Source: Pristionchus mayeri (taxonomy: Eukaryota; Nematoda; Chromadorea; Rhabditida; Neodiplogasteridae). From it: 64,000 bases of DNA. The notes beneath the pieces were generated by a model. The model was given only the letters and a program-made list of their open reading frames with translations, did not search any database and was not told the origin of the DNA. Shown here piece by piece: positions 12,188 through 22,617 of the stretch (positions are counted from its first letter, which is position 1; each line of letters opens with the position of its first letter). Location: contig BTRK01000002.1 of NCBI GenBank assembly GCA_036245805.1, forward strand, positions 39,662,661-39,726,660, in the 5' to 3' direction. The position numbers were made by a program, and so were the translations under genes.

Positions 12188-12985
12188 TATGGTGCAGAAA
12201 AAAAAACGGTTAAGGTGCAAAATCGTACACCAAAATAGATATACTTGTCCGACGATAAAATACTGGTTCGAAAATATAAATACTGGTCCGGAATATACTG
12301 GTCCCATTAATAAATACTGGTCCGAAATAGTGGATGCAAAAATACCGGTCCCAAGATAAATATACTTGATCCTTGTTTCGAAAAAAATACTGGTCCTCAA
12401 AAATTGGAAAAAAAATACTGGTCCCAATCAGTAATATGTTTTTATTTGATATTGTTTGTTTAAATTAAATTTTGATCATTTTGATGCCTTGAACCAGTCT
12501 CAAGCTTGACTAGGAGCCGAGATCTGAATTTTCGACCTTGAATTTGCAGCAATGCTGCTGCAAATATGCGGTCGCGCAGCAACCTCAAATTTTTTTTCTG
12601 GGTAGGTCCCGGGCATATCTCCAACCTCAGAAAGGTTGGCGGGCTGGAAAAAATCCCTGCAAGAATAATGTCGTTTTGAAAAAGTACATTTCGATTGCGT
12701 CATCACTAGGCAACGACTGTGCGATTACGTCATACTCCAATATCAAAAAGATAAATCTCTGATGAATTTGGCGCATAACGTCCTAGTAGCAGAATTCAAG
12801 TTTTCCTGGTTAAAAAGTTCAAACCCATTCCAAAAGTGTCCCATGACTTATGCTCGCGACTGTATATGGGTCCGGGTGGGACCAGTATATTTATTCTGGG
12901 ACCAGTATTTCTTCACGGACCAGTATATCTATTTTCGTGTACGCTTTTGCACTTTAACCAAAAAACTAAAAAAAGATCATATAAT
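12188..12985. repeat. Palindromic element with many TACTGGTCC subterminal repeats
   Basis: The left arm (about 12,188-12,430) reads ggttaaggtgcaaaatcgtac and then carries 'actggtcc' or a close variant roughly eight times with AT-rich spacers. The right arm (about 12,870-12,985) is the reverse complement, with ggaccagtat repeated and ending gtacgcttttgcactttaac. Between the arms lies a half copy of the Tc1-type element. It occupies the place where exon 2 of membrane-gene copy C should be. Confidence 0.7.
12466..12862 (+). mobile_element. Right-half relic of the 9844-10,772 Tc1-type element
   Basis: It parallels 10,364-10,772 in the same order: 'tttgatgccttgaacca', 'gcagcaatgctgctgcaaat', 'ctgggtaggtccc', 'ggcatatctccaa', and the end 'gtcccatgacttatgctcg' closing in 'cgactg|ta'. 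The left end is missing. Confidence 0.7.
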
Positions 12986-13699
12986 GTATTGATGCGATCA
13001 ATCCCTCCACCCCCACTTATTTTGTCTCAATAGTTCTTGATGTGCTTATGACACATTGTGTAGGTTTAAACTCGACTTACCTTCCATCCATATCATATTT
13101 TGCCCGTTGTGAAATAGTTAATCACAACTATGCATATTGCGATGGCTATGTAGATATACGAATACATTCCGAGGTGCAATCTTCTGACATGATCAACGGA
13201 TAGTGATTCATAGTATGGCGTTGTGTTCCTACTAAAATTGGAGATTAGTACTTAAAAAATAATCGGTGTTAAATACAAATAAGGTGGCGTGAGCAAATTG
13301 TAATTTCTAGAAGGTAGTTTCGCTTCTCATGTATTCAAACACCATTATTTTGCCCCTCCCAACTAGAGTTCATAACTAGGGTAATAGTATCACCATAATG
13401 TAACACCTGTCGATCATGGATGATAGGCATGGAAAGGACGATACAATTAACGGAATTACGAACAATATTTCGAAACAAGTGTTTGAGATGCTTGGCCAGA
13501 TTAAATGGTTATGAGTAGGAAAAGCACTGGCATCAAAGGAATGAAACATGCGACTCCATTTACACTTTCACAATTTACTTACTTATCATAATAGTGCATT
13601 ATCGATACAGCCGTCTCGTTGACGTACGAACAGAAATGTAACACCAAATTACCTTAAATAAACATTAGCAGTGACAAGAAAGTAAGTTTGGAAATGATT

Positions 13700-14727
13700 C
13701 ATTAACCCATATTTCATATTCTCATCTACTATTAGACGGCATCATAGACAATATGAAGACAAAAGATTATCAAAATTAGTAAATAAATATGGAAATGTTA
13801 TTTAATGAGTTTTTTTACAGAATCGAGAGCAACAACAACTAGAGCTAATTAAATGCGACGAGCGAATTGTAAAAATCAGCGAGAATTGGGCGGAGCATTA
13901 TATCACGAGAGTGAGGACTGGCTCAGAGTTGAGACGCTCCCATTGTAGACGAAATTATTGTATTTCAGCGCTTGTTTTTGCTTGCATAATGTGTCCACTT
14001 TTGCAGATATGTGTGTAATTTTCAATGTACATGATTGTGATGAATATGTGTTTAAAAATTATTTCAATATATTCATACTGTTTTATATTGTTCATCAGCG
14101 ACTTCAACAGAGGAGGATAACAAATCTGATAGTCTTGTCGGATTCGGGCTAACCTATCCCTCAGACTCAAGTTGATAAGGAAAAAGAGAAATGAGTGAGA
14201 TAAATAATTAGTGTGAGAAAGGCACCTTCGCGTGGTATTCTCATTTAATATTCCGTTTGTTTTGCCGTGTTGTGTCATGTCGTGAAAAAAAAAATGTCGC
14301 CTCGCTCTTCCCTTGTCAGGGGGTTTGCGAATTGAGCAGATGCTTTCATAAATGGGGTAACGAGGAACGCTAGTGCGAGCGATATAAATAGTCATGAGGA
14401 TGAGTTTGCCAACAATTGTCAAAAAAGAACAACATATTTAATTAAGGGGTATGTAAAGTGATGTAAAAATTTGCTATAGATCAACTAGTTTAGAAAAATA
14501 GAATATACAGAACGTTGATCATACCACCTTTGTCTGATGGTATGATCAACGTGCTGTCTACAAATATAAGGTGCATTGCTTTTTATACGATTGATTGAAC
14601 AATAAATACTTGTACATGCACGTTACAAGTAGTGCGTAATGTAGTGATTATCATGGACAAACCCATTAGTACGTGGACATTGCTGATTTAAATATCGATT
14701 GTAGGTAAATTCATTTAAAGCATGTGT
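13700..14727. other. Intergenic, no gene seen
   Basis: AT-rich sequence. A 155-codon minus frame at 13,955-14,422 has no family resemblance and is opposed by a plus frame. A 13-bp perfect hairpin (gttgatcatacca / tggtatgatcaac) occurs at 14,514-14,550. Confidence 0.35.
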
Positions 14728-15224
14728 TTATTGATATCCCCAGTCGCTCTTGATTCTATCTTCGATCAATTTGTAGATGGAGATCCCGATTTCGTACACA
14801 TCTTCAGGTCAGTCTGGGTGAATACCATGTGGAGATACACCATCATATAAGAGAGAGCAATCAAAGCGAAATCCACGGCGATCAAGACAATGTTCATAGT
14901 TGCGAACATTGCATACCAGACCAGACAGTAGACTCCAGCGACATAGAACACGGGAATTTCCTGATATTTTCATAATTAGACTTTTTTTTTATTAAATCGC
15001 GTTTGACTAAGCAAGTTTACTTGTCGGCTGGATTCGTCTAACTAGTTTTTTGAAGTAATCAATGGAAACAAGTCCACTCTACCTGCATACTTCTTGTCAT
15101 ATTCTGGAAAATGACGGATATCACACAACTGCACCCGAGAGAGAAAGCGCATGCAGCAAACAAGTACAAGAAAGCGGAGATTATGTTGGAATTGCCTAAA
15201 TTATTAGCGTATTCATACTACTAT

Positions 15225-15290
15225 ATTGCTATTCATACTACTATATTGCTATTCATACAGCGTATTCATACTACTATACTATATCTGACC
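15225..15290. repeat. Short tandem repeat, ~22-bp units
   Basis: Two to three copies of 'attcatactactatattgct' and variants in direct orientation, inside intron sequence of copy D. Confidence 0.8.
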
Positions 15291-15340
15291 GGACTGTATT
15301 ACGCCACATGCGCAAAGTACGTCGTACGGATATCACAATT

Positions 15341-15725
15341 AGGGCTGGCGAATGAAGGAATTTTTCGTCATTTTTCGATTTTTTAGATCGAATACAGCAT
15401 GTAAACGAGACGGGAAACATAGTGAAGAGTTGTTACGGATAGATTCCTAAACCTATCTAAAACTTATTTCCGTTTTGCATCGGTCATCAGATCCACGTTC
15501 TTCAGGTTTATTCAAAATTCCTTCATGAAGAGTGCGCGTTTTTTTAGTGATTTTTCGATTTTCTCTTCTAAAATGCAAATGAGTAACGTAGTATGGTCCA
15601 AATAAGGTTTAACGGAAGTGGATGCATGACCTTAATAACATCTGTTTCAAAATTGTGACATTTTAGTTCAACCGGTCATTTGACAACGATTTTTCTTTTG
15701 AAAAATTCCTTCATTCGCCAGCCCT
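15341..15725. mobile_element. MITE, 385 bp, 'agggctggcgaatgaagg' termini
   Basis: The left terminus agggctggcgaatgaaggaa is matched by the right terminus ttccttcattcgccagccct. This is a perfect 20-bp inverted repeat, extended imperfectly by a few bases. AT-rich, non-coding, located in an intron of copy D. Confidence 0.8.
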
Positions 15726-16389
15726 ACTCGTGATACACGTGATAAACAATATTCGATAGAATGATGCTAACCGAGATCAATTTCAACGAGTAATATCTTT
15801 TTGAATGTCCCACTGAAGATCAGGTCAGCTAGAAGAATTGCCACAGTGAGCGCTTTGTTCTGAAACGATTTTTTAATGAAATGTATATTGTCGACCCGGG
15901 ACAAATCTTCCTCTAGTTGCTCGTTCAACTCGAATTATGAGTTGCCCATTTCATCGAACTTATTTCGTAACACAATATGCTACTCTCGTGCATGCAGTAT
16001 TATATAATTGCTGGTCTAGCGATTACGAAATCTCTCTCACGAGTTTTTAATGCATGTAATTAGCCTTTCCAATCTACACACTACTTCGACCGGATCGATG
16101 ATAGATCAGTGCAATGCGGTGATGATAACCCGAAATACTATCGTTTTTTTCCCTTTTTAAATAATGAAGAATAGATCAATTATTTGAGTACTATTTAGAT
16201 ACCCCATTCTAGTATAGTATCACCTTCTTTCCATATTGAAGCTTGTGCGATGGTAGTGAGCATCGGTCAACAAATATGACCACCATTGCCCAGAAAATGT
16301 ACATGTAGGTAGTAGATGTGAGTGCGATCTTTCGAGCGTGATCGAGAGGAATTAAATTCAGTTCTTCATTAGATGACAGTCTTGCCATT

Positions 16390-17240
16390 CTTCTACAAAA
16401 ATATGTTATAATTAAAAAAACGGTATGTAATAAATTAGATACAAATGTGAACCAATAACATTAAAATGGTTCCAGCAGTGTCCATGGAAAAGAATCATAC
16501 TATCAAAATAAAATAAAATAAATAGGAAAAACATGCGTTAGATGCGACGTGTATGCATCACTAATTGAGAGGCGAGGATATATTTGGACAGAGAGGAGTA
16601 AACGAAAATAATGGGCTCAGGTTCCCTCACCCTCTTACCGTTTCACGCCTTCGTCCTACTCAATCCTTCCCGTACCATCGCTTTCCCTTCCACTCTCCTC
16701 TCTCCTCTCTAAGTCTCCCCAGGTTTCAGTATCATTCAATGCTACTTCATTGAATACAACACTGATCAGCGATGCTAAGGACAAAAAACAATTACAACAA
16801 CAACAATATTTTTTTAACAATTAAAACAACAACAATGATAATGAAATATTCGCGCATTAACTTGTTGCGATAAAGATATATATATATATATATCTGTTGT
16901 GGCTCGTGAGGAGTCTATAAATGAGTGGAATAAAAACGCGCGGGAAAGACAAGAACAACGATGTTGACAGAGTAATGTTTATATTTGTCTCCCTGCATTG
17001 GAACATGATCTGATCCAAATTGGCGCCAATTCTGCTTGTCTAGCAGACTCTCGACCTATGCTCTACACTTCTTGCCACACATGCTCAAGCTGATAAGGGA
17101 ATGAGTGGAAAGAGAGAGGAAGTGTGTGAAAGTTATCGATCACAAGCTTGCTATACGTGGTACCTTCGCGTGATGTGTTCACCTTTAATATATTTTCGTT
17201 TTGACTTTCTGTTTCATTCAAATTCATTTATTTTCTAAAA
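16390..17240. other. Intergenic, no gene seen
   Basis: AT-rich sequence with CAA-rich low complexity near 16,790-16,830 and an (AT)n run at about 16,878-16,894. No supported gene. Confidence 0.35.
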
Positions 17241-18588
17241 ATGCCCATGTTGGAATTCACGAAGCAATGCGCCCTGCCCCAGGATACCTCAGCATTTCTA
17301 GTGGAAGATGGTGAGTGGATGAGTTATTGTTCCCCACACACAAATATGGACTCAACAGCATCCACAAAAATTGATTTGATAAGCACTTTCACATTCGAGG
17401 AACCATCTTCTATCGCACCCGATTCCCTCCGGACAGGCTGTACGTGAACAGAAAGTGCGTATGTGACGATCGTTAGTGAAACAGTATGTGCTGTGCGACA
17501 AATATTTTTTTTATTTGTCATCTTTCAGCGGAGTCGAAATAGTGGCTCAGCTTCCGGGTGACTGCGCGTTCACTGCTGGCGCACACGGGAACGACATCTA
17601 CTTCGAGACGGATCGCAAAGTGGGAGAGAACTGGGAGTAAAAGTTGCAACCAACTGAAAGCTGGTTTGTTTCAGATTTACAAGGCCGTTTTATCTCCTCC
17701 AAATGCAATCACTGTGTCATATCTGCGAGATCAACTAGAAGTACGTGCATAATGTCCCCTCACGTAGTTGGTGATGCAATGTTTGCCTGAATAATACACA
17801 TGTCATGCCAGCAGAAGACATAATTTCACAGACAACAAATGCATGATAGTACTAGTTCCGAATCTCTTCCATTATGTGAGAATATATGGGAATCAGAATA
17901 TTATGTCAGGACGAGGAGATACACCCCGGTGCGATCTGTTCACGGATAGAAGATGGAGTAATCTACGTGTATCGACTCGGTGATGACCCAATCAACGACG
18001 CGATGTACATCGACACTTCCAGTGATGATTTGTATGGCGCGAATCTAATTGCTATTCAGGAGTGAGTTCTACCACATCTTTAAAAAAAACGAATGGAATT
18101 GCTTGCAGAGGCTCCGCCATTTTCGAAATTCGAAATGCGAACTGCCATCGTCCCTCAGCACGGAGGTTGAAGGATAATGTGTTGAGGTATTAAGATTGTA
18201 AAAAATATATATTAAAATATTTTTTTTTCATCGGCACACAGGTACCGACAAGATGTTCTGCGCCATATGTGAAAGATTCATTAGTCTTTCTTGCTGAGCC
18301 ATCAAAACTGTTCGTACTCAATGCAGATACGATGCCGTTTTTGCCGCCGTTGAATGCAAGGTTAGTTTCGATAGTCGATCCAAATAACATATTGAAAATC
18401 AGGAAATTCCAGACATTGCAATTTAGCAACGATTATAGTGAATTGTTTTCAGCAAAGTCTACATCAAGAGCATCGTCGGTATTCACGATGGAGTGATTGA
18501 TGTGATCACAAAAGAAGATGGATCAGAACAACTAGCCCTTCGCAATTGTCAGAAGAATACGTATTACAATGAATGGATGAATGAATGA
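17241..18588 (+). CDS. Uncharacterised multi-exon protein, paralogue of the 62-kb gene
   Basis: The exons are: MPMLEFTKQC... (from 17,241, donor about 17,311); VEIVAQLPGD...AHGNDIYFETD (about 17,530-17,620); IYKAVLSPPNAITVSYLRDQ (about 17,673-17,739); DEEIHPGAICSRIEDGVIYV... (about 17,910-18,061); GSAIFEIRNANCHRPSARRL (about 18,110-18,180); APYVKDSLVFLAEPSKLFVL... (18,241-18,361); and KVYIKSIVGIHDGVIDVITK... to the stop at 18,588. Each block except two has a counterpart in the same order in the 62-kb gene, which is strong evidence of coding function. Short beta-strand-rich repeats of about 40-50 residues with 'IHDGV' and 'IEDGVIYV' could suggest a propeller-like fold, but this is a guess. Splice phases between exons 1-2 and 5-6 do not fit cleanly, so a small exon may be missed or the gene may be damaged. 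There is no signal peptide at this start. Confidence 0.6.
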
Positions 18589-18682
18589 ATGGCCCCATCA
18601 GCAATACTTGCATCGTTTATCGTTTTAACCTCAAAAATTTCAACATAATCTACAGTGATGTAAAACTGAATGGATCAATTGG

Positions 18683-18944
18683 CTATCCGTAGTATGTTGG
18701 CCCAAATCCCACTCCGAACCATCTCCAGGGAAGCCATCTACGCCACTTTCCCGGGTAGTACTCATTATTGTAATAGTAGCCGGGATAACCACCATCTGAA
18801 GATTTCTGTAAACATTACTTACGGACAACTTTTTGGCTACGTAAACAGTAATGAATCGGTAACTGATCACTCACATCCATATTGGGCCTCGGCGAATGTA
18901 TGTGCGAATGTGATTAGAAGTATGATGAGAATACACTTGCTCAT
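18683..18944 (-). CDS. Secreted Gly/Tyr/Trp-rich peptide, caenacin/NLP-like
   Basis: A two-exon gene encodes 60 residues. Exon 1 (18,944 to 18,875) starts MSKCILIILLITFAHTFAEA, a signal peptide with probable cleavage after AEA, then QYG. It ends at a consensus GTGAGT donor. Exon 2 (18,795 to 18,683) joins in phase after 'cttcag' and encodes YGGYPGYYYNNEYYPGKW, then RRWLPWRWFGVGFGPTYYG and a stop. The mature peptide of about 40 residues is basic and aromatic, with GGY and YYG motifs. Nematode caenacin and NLP-29-type peptides, epidermal antimicrobial effectors, have this layout: signal peptide, then a short QWGYGGY-like mature part. Assignment to that class is by composition and architecture, not alignment. 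It is transcribed away from the 19-kb side. Confidence 0.6.
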
Positions 18945-19253
18945 TCTGAAGAAATGTTAACAATTAAATAATAAGTGATATATTAATGGTAAAAATACGC
19001 GGGCGAAGATGAAATGTAGACAATCGACAAGCTGTTCGCTTTGCGTATCTTTTATACTCGTCTCCTGAAAGTGTTTCTTCAATTCATCGAACGGAGCAGG
19101 ATCTCATGCTCGTTACGATAGATTGCGCGCGTAGGAGAGAGATCAGAGAAACTATCAGAGAAAGTGGACACGCGATTGATATAGACGTGTGATCACTCGT
19201 TAATTTGCGAGCAGAGTAACAGCGCAACTCAGTTAATCACATCCCCAAATTAT

Positions 19254-19332
19254 GTCGAAATGTGTTTCATATTCATGTTTGTGTTTCGTGGTTTGGATGA
19301 TGATAGCGAGTTTCGCACTACCCACGGAATGA
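19254..19332 (+). CDS. Possible signal-peptide-only reading frame
   Basis: MSKCVSYSCLCFVVWMMIAS, then FALPTE and a stop: 26 codons resembling a secretion signal, divergent from the Gly/Tyr peptide gene 310 bp away and starting with the same MSKC. No downstream exon could be identified. It may be a decayed secreted-peptide gene or chance. Confidence 0.2.
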
Positions 19333-19474
19333 CGAGCACTGAATTTTGATTTACGCTGAAACTTTTATCGAAGTAACAGTGTTGACAATTATGTTGAAAC
19401 AGACCAGACTAATGAAGTGTACTATTAAATATGCGATAATTAGGCCTAGACAATTCGATTCAGAATAGGAAATA

Positions 19475-20090
19475 TCACCCAGTAAGGAATTGATGAGCTA
19501 CGATTTGCTCGCATGTAGGACGCTCCGCTGGCTCGAATTGCGTGAGCCACGTTACGAATTGATCCTGAATGAATGCGAATGGGTTATGCATGATATTTCT
19601 TATGAATCGATCACGAAATGTAAGAAAATGACACAACATTCTAACTATTATAGTGTAAAAAACACGCTGAGACGTGTACAAGCTGAACTACATATAAAAA
19701 ACTATATAACTACATTACCACTTCGGGAAGGCTTTCGAGAATTGTCGTCGGTCTCCCAGCCTTGTATAGCCCGAAAGCCTGTAATTTGTTTTGGTTAAAA
19801 CGATGGAAGTGCATGTTTTAAATATTTCAGCAGAACCTCCATATTTTCCGTTCGCTGACCTCACATGCCTCATCAACCGTCATGCAGACACATAGTTCGG
19901 CTAGAATTAGCCCGAGACTGAAGATGTCCACCTTCGAAGTGTAGCAGAAACCATACTAAAATTGCATCACGATTTAGATTTATAGGTTTACTTTATCGCT
20001 GCATTCTATATTTTTGATTGATTGCGTCGTCAGTTATCGTTTCAGACTCTCCCCCTCCGGTGTCATCCTTGGCTGGGCATTTGAAGACAT
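19475..20090 (-). pseudogene. eIF2alpha-kinase-like C-terminal fragment (minus)
   Basis: Minus-strand pieces are: a possible exon near 20,046-20,080 (QPRMTPEGE, comparable to the kinase activation-segment motif YMSPEQ); about 19,855-19,965 encoding TSKVDIFSLGLILAELCVCM, the conserved 'D-F/I-S-L-G' region with the structural aspartate; and 19,475-19,560 encoding FVTWLTQFEPAERPTCEQIV, ending AHQFLTG-stop, which is kinase subdomain XI with the conserved arginine (ERPT). The PEK/GCN2 style 'SLGLI..EL' favours an eIF2alpha kinase. No ATP-binding loop, HRD or DFG is visible within the window on this strand, so only the C-lobe end is present. It is probably a duplicated fragment. Confidence 0.55.
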
Positions 20091-20575
20091 AATACAATAA
20101 CAACTAGGGATAATACGAGTGGAGTTGGAGATGAAGATAAGCATGCACTAGAAGTACCCTCGTAACGTATGATAAATAAAATAAATAAATACAAATAAAT
20201 ACCCTGAAAAAGGCGTCAGCTTTTTCTCTCTTCAATATTTTTCCTACATGTATTATTGTTTGTTTTTTGATTTAATGCAATAAAAATCCATTGAAAGTTT
20301 CCTGCGTGATATGGAAAATAATTTTTTTATGTCTCGAAAATTGGTTTTTCTTTTATAGCTTTTCCAGTTTTGACTTTTCAAAAATGTTTTCAACACAAAA
20401 GTTGCTGCAAATAATTTTTCGAACATTTTGAGCCCAAAGTCACCTTTCTAGCTCATCTGGGAGCTGATATACAGTATAGCCAGGTGCAAAACCGGAAAAT
20501 TCCTAAAAGCCGGCTCTGGGACCAATAACATATATTTTTCGAAATCATCCGTCCTTGGTATTCTTCCACTAAAAT

Positions 20576-20605
20576 ATAGTAAAGAATAGAATAGAATAGA
20601 ATTTA
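20576..20605 (-). repeat. (ATTCT)n LINE tail
   Basis: On the minus strand the LINE 3' UTR runs into about four copies of ATTCT. Short microsatellite tails in place of poly(A) are characteristic of RTE-clade LINEs. Confidence 0.75.
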
Positions 20606-20634
20606 TCAGGGGTCGCTGTCAGCGCTGATCTGGG

Positions 20635-22617
20635 TTACATTTTGCATTCTTCATCATCTCGGCTCCACCAATTTCCGCCTTTTCTCCTAGTGATTTCATT
20701 TCTCCATCTCTCTCTCGGTCTTCCCTGACTCCTGTTTTGAAGTTGATTGTAAGGGATCCAGACTGTCAGTCGTCGTGTCCATCTGTCATCATCCATTTTC
20801 CTGATCTTGTTAGCCCAGGCGATCTTCCTTCTTATCGCTTCATCGACCCAATCTTTAACTCCAGTCTCTGATCTAACACGCTCGTTGCTCCATTTGTCCT
20901 TCCAGGTCACACCGACCATCCGTCTCTCCATTTTTCTTTGCGCGATTCTCAACTCGTTTTTATCCGATTCTCTCATAGTCCAGCTTTCGCAGCCATATAG
21001 CACAGTTGACATTATGCAAGCATTGAAGGCCCTCATCCTGATTGTTCTTCTTACTGTTCGATGCTTCAGTAGGTGTCCAATATTTCGCCAGGCGAGCCAC
21101 CCACATTGAACTCTCCTCTTGATCTCGGTAGAGGGTTCAAGTGGAAGACTAATCCAGCTCCCTAGATACTTTGCTCCCTGCTTATACTCGAATCGATTCC
21201 TTCCATTTATCTCGATTGCTTCCCGGTTCTTCTCACTAGATGTCAGCAGTGTGGTTTTATCGGGATTCACTTCTAAACCAACATTCGCTACTGCATCGAT
21301 AACTTTCACAAGCATTCTCTTCAGTTCTATACGATTTTTCGCAATCAGAATGATGTCATCTGCGTAGGATAATGTTGTAAGTTGAACCCCGTTTACGTTC
21401 AATCCGGTTCCTTCCCAATCGATTGTGTCCAGTGCCATTCGTAAGACAGAGTTGAAGAGTTTAGGGGAAATGGTATCACCCTGTTTCACTCCTCTTCGTA
21501 TGTTCACTTGCACTTTGCTTTCGTTGACTTGTATTTTCGTGGTTGTTCCCTCGTAAAATCTTCTCAAAAGGTCAATCAGTGTTGAGTGAATGCCTTGATT
21601 CGCGAGAGCCTTCCAAACAGCTGGCCATTCCACTCGGTCAAAAGCTTTCTTGAAATCAATTAGGGCCAGGTGTAAGGTGATCTTGTACTCAGTGGACTTC
21701 TCGATCAATTGATGTACCGCGTGAATATGATCGATCGTAGAGAAGCCTGGTCTAAACCCAGCCTGGCTGAAGTCCTCTGATTGTTCTAATTGGGGAAGTA
21801 TCCGATTCAGAATAACTTTCGTTGCAACTTTGCGGATCACGCTTAGGAGGCTGATCGGTCGATAATTTCCTATGTCGGTTGTTGCTCCTCCTTTATGTAG
21901 CAGTGTCACACGTGATACTAGGAGTTCAGGTGGTATTCGTTCTCCTTCGATAAATCCATTAAGCATCCATTTAACGAGAGGAGTGATTAATGGCTCAGAA
22001 AGAAGAAGCATCTCGGGCTTCACCTCATCTTCGCCTGCAGAATGGCCGACTTTCAGACTTCTAATAGCAGCAAATATTTCTTCTTTAAGGAAAGGTAGAA
22101 GAGTGTCACTTGAGGGATGGACCACACATTGTAGATGCACAGTAGGAGTGTACAGATCGTCGTAGAATTTTTTCACGATTGCTTCAGTGTATTCTTGAGA
22201 GGCGAGTTGCGTTTGAGGATCAATGAATAGCATTCTTTTCTTGGCCAGTGAGTCTACTCTGGTCATTCGAGCCACACTGCGTCCCATTCTTATAGCCTCT
22301 AACAGTTTGTTTTCTTTCCTCCTCCGAATATCTTCAATCAGATTCGCACGAGCCAGTTTGCAACACTGCACATACTCCACAGCAAGGTTTGGATATCCCT
22401 TTAGCTCGTGTCTTCGCTTGAGCAGATTCTCCGTTGCATTTGAAATCTTTGGAATTGCATCGCGCTCCTTGTAGCAATCTTGCACAGTTGTCATCATGAG
22501 AGCCACAGCTGATTGGTAAGCGGAAGTAGCATCACGGGGTGTAGGTATCTCTAGATCGCGTAAAGCAGCTGCGTTCCTTCCATACGCTTTTCGATCAAAT
22601 TCCTTCTCCCCAATAGA
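20635..22617 (-). pseudogene. 5'-truncated LINE reverse transcriptase (RTE-type)
   Basis: The minus-strand frame is open from about 22,617 (no ATG until 22,506) to 20,635. Recognisable RT motifs are: LALIDFKKAFDRVEW with the first catalytic aspartate; GVKQGDTISPKLFN; and LSYADDIILIAK with the YADD pair. The tail has RKMERRMVGVTWKDK and the RPRERW motif typical of this clade. The endonuclease domain is missing: coding sequence stops at about 22,618, where a kinase exon starts, the classic result of incomplete reverse transcription. On the 3' side the element ends in an (ATTCT)n tail (20,576-20,605). Different in sequence from the 5.8-kb LINE, so a second lineage. Confidence 0.88.

Larger units (their letters stand above)
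11657..13235 (-). pseudogene. Orphan multi-pass membrane protein, copy C, exon 2 missing
   Basis: Three exons of the family are readable on the minus strand. The exon-1 equivalent (about 13,090-13,235) has SVDHVRRLHLGMYSYIYIAI, then an in-frame TGA shortly before the donor. The exon-3 equivalent (about 11,970-12,090) has GLSVFSCWCVIVIASFVSLV. Exon 4 (11,657-11,915) has VYYAACVYCLSCYPLYSAIN and ends FEDRIKNDLGY. The exon-2 motif (hydrophobic, then ADF..SG.FK) is absent between exons 1 and 3; that interval is filled by a palindromic element. A stretch at about 13,585-13,670 (SYVNETAVSIMHYYD) could be an extra 5' exon. Loss of one membrane segment and the stop suggest a pseudogene. Confidence 0.55.
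14728..16388 (-). pseudogene. Orphan multi-pass membrane protein, copy D, frameshift near the end
   Basis: There are four exons on the minus strand. Exon 1 from ATG at 16,388 reads MARLSSNEELNLIPLDHARK followed by TSTTYMYIFWAMVVIFV. Exon 2 (about 15,780-15,865) has TVAILLADLIFSGTFKKILL. Exon 3 (about 15,085-15,195) has NIISAFLYLFAACAFSLGCS. Exon 4 (14,728-14,960) has VFYVAGVYCLVWYAMFATMN. In the frame of exon 4 the protein would stop after KSGSPSTN. In the next frame the downstream bases encode YEIGISIYKLIEDRIKSDWGYQ-stop, which is the family's conserved tail. A one-base indel near 14,795-14,803 therefore separates body and tail. This is either a real lesion or a sequencing error. Confidence 0.6.

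Noticed and set aside
13955..14422. 155-codon minus open frame
   Set aside because: No family resemblance, no splice context, and a plus frame overlaps it; composition looks intergenic.
15225..15290. Possible CRISPR-like direct repeats
   Set aside because: Only two to three contiguous units without unique spacers in a eukaryotic context; a simple tandem repeat.
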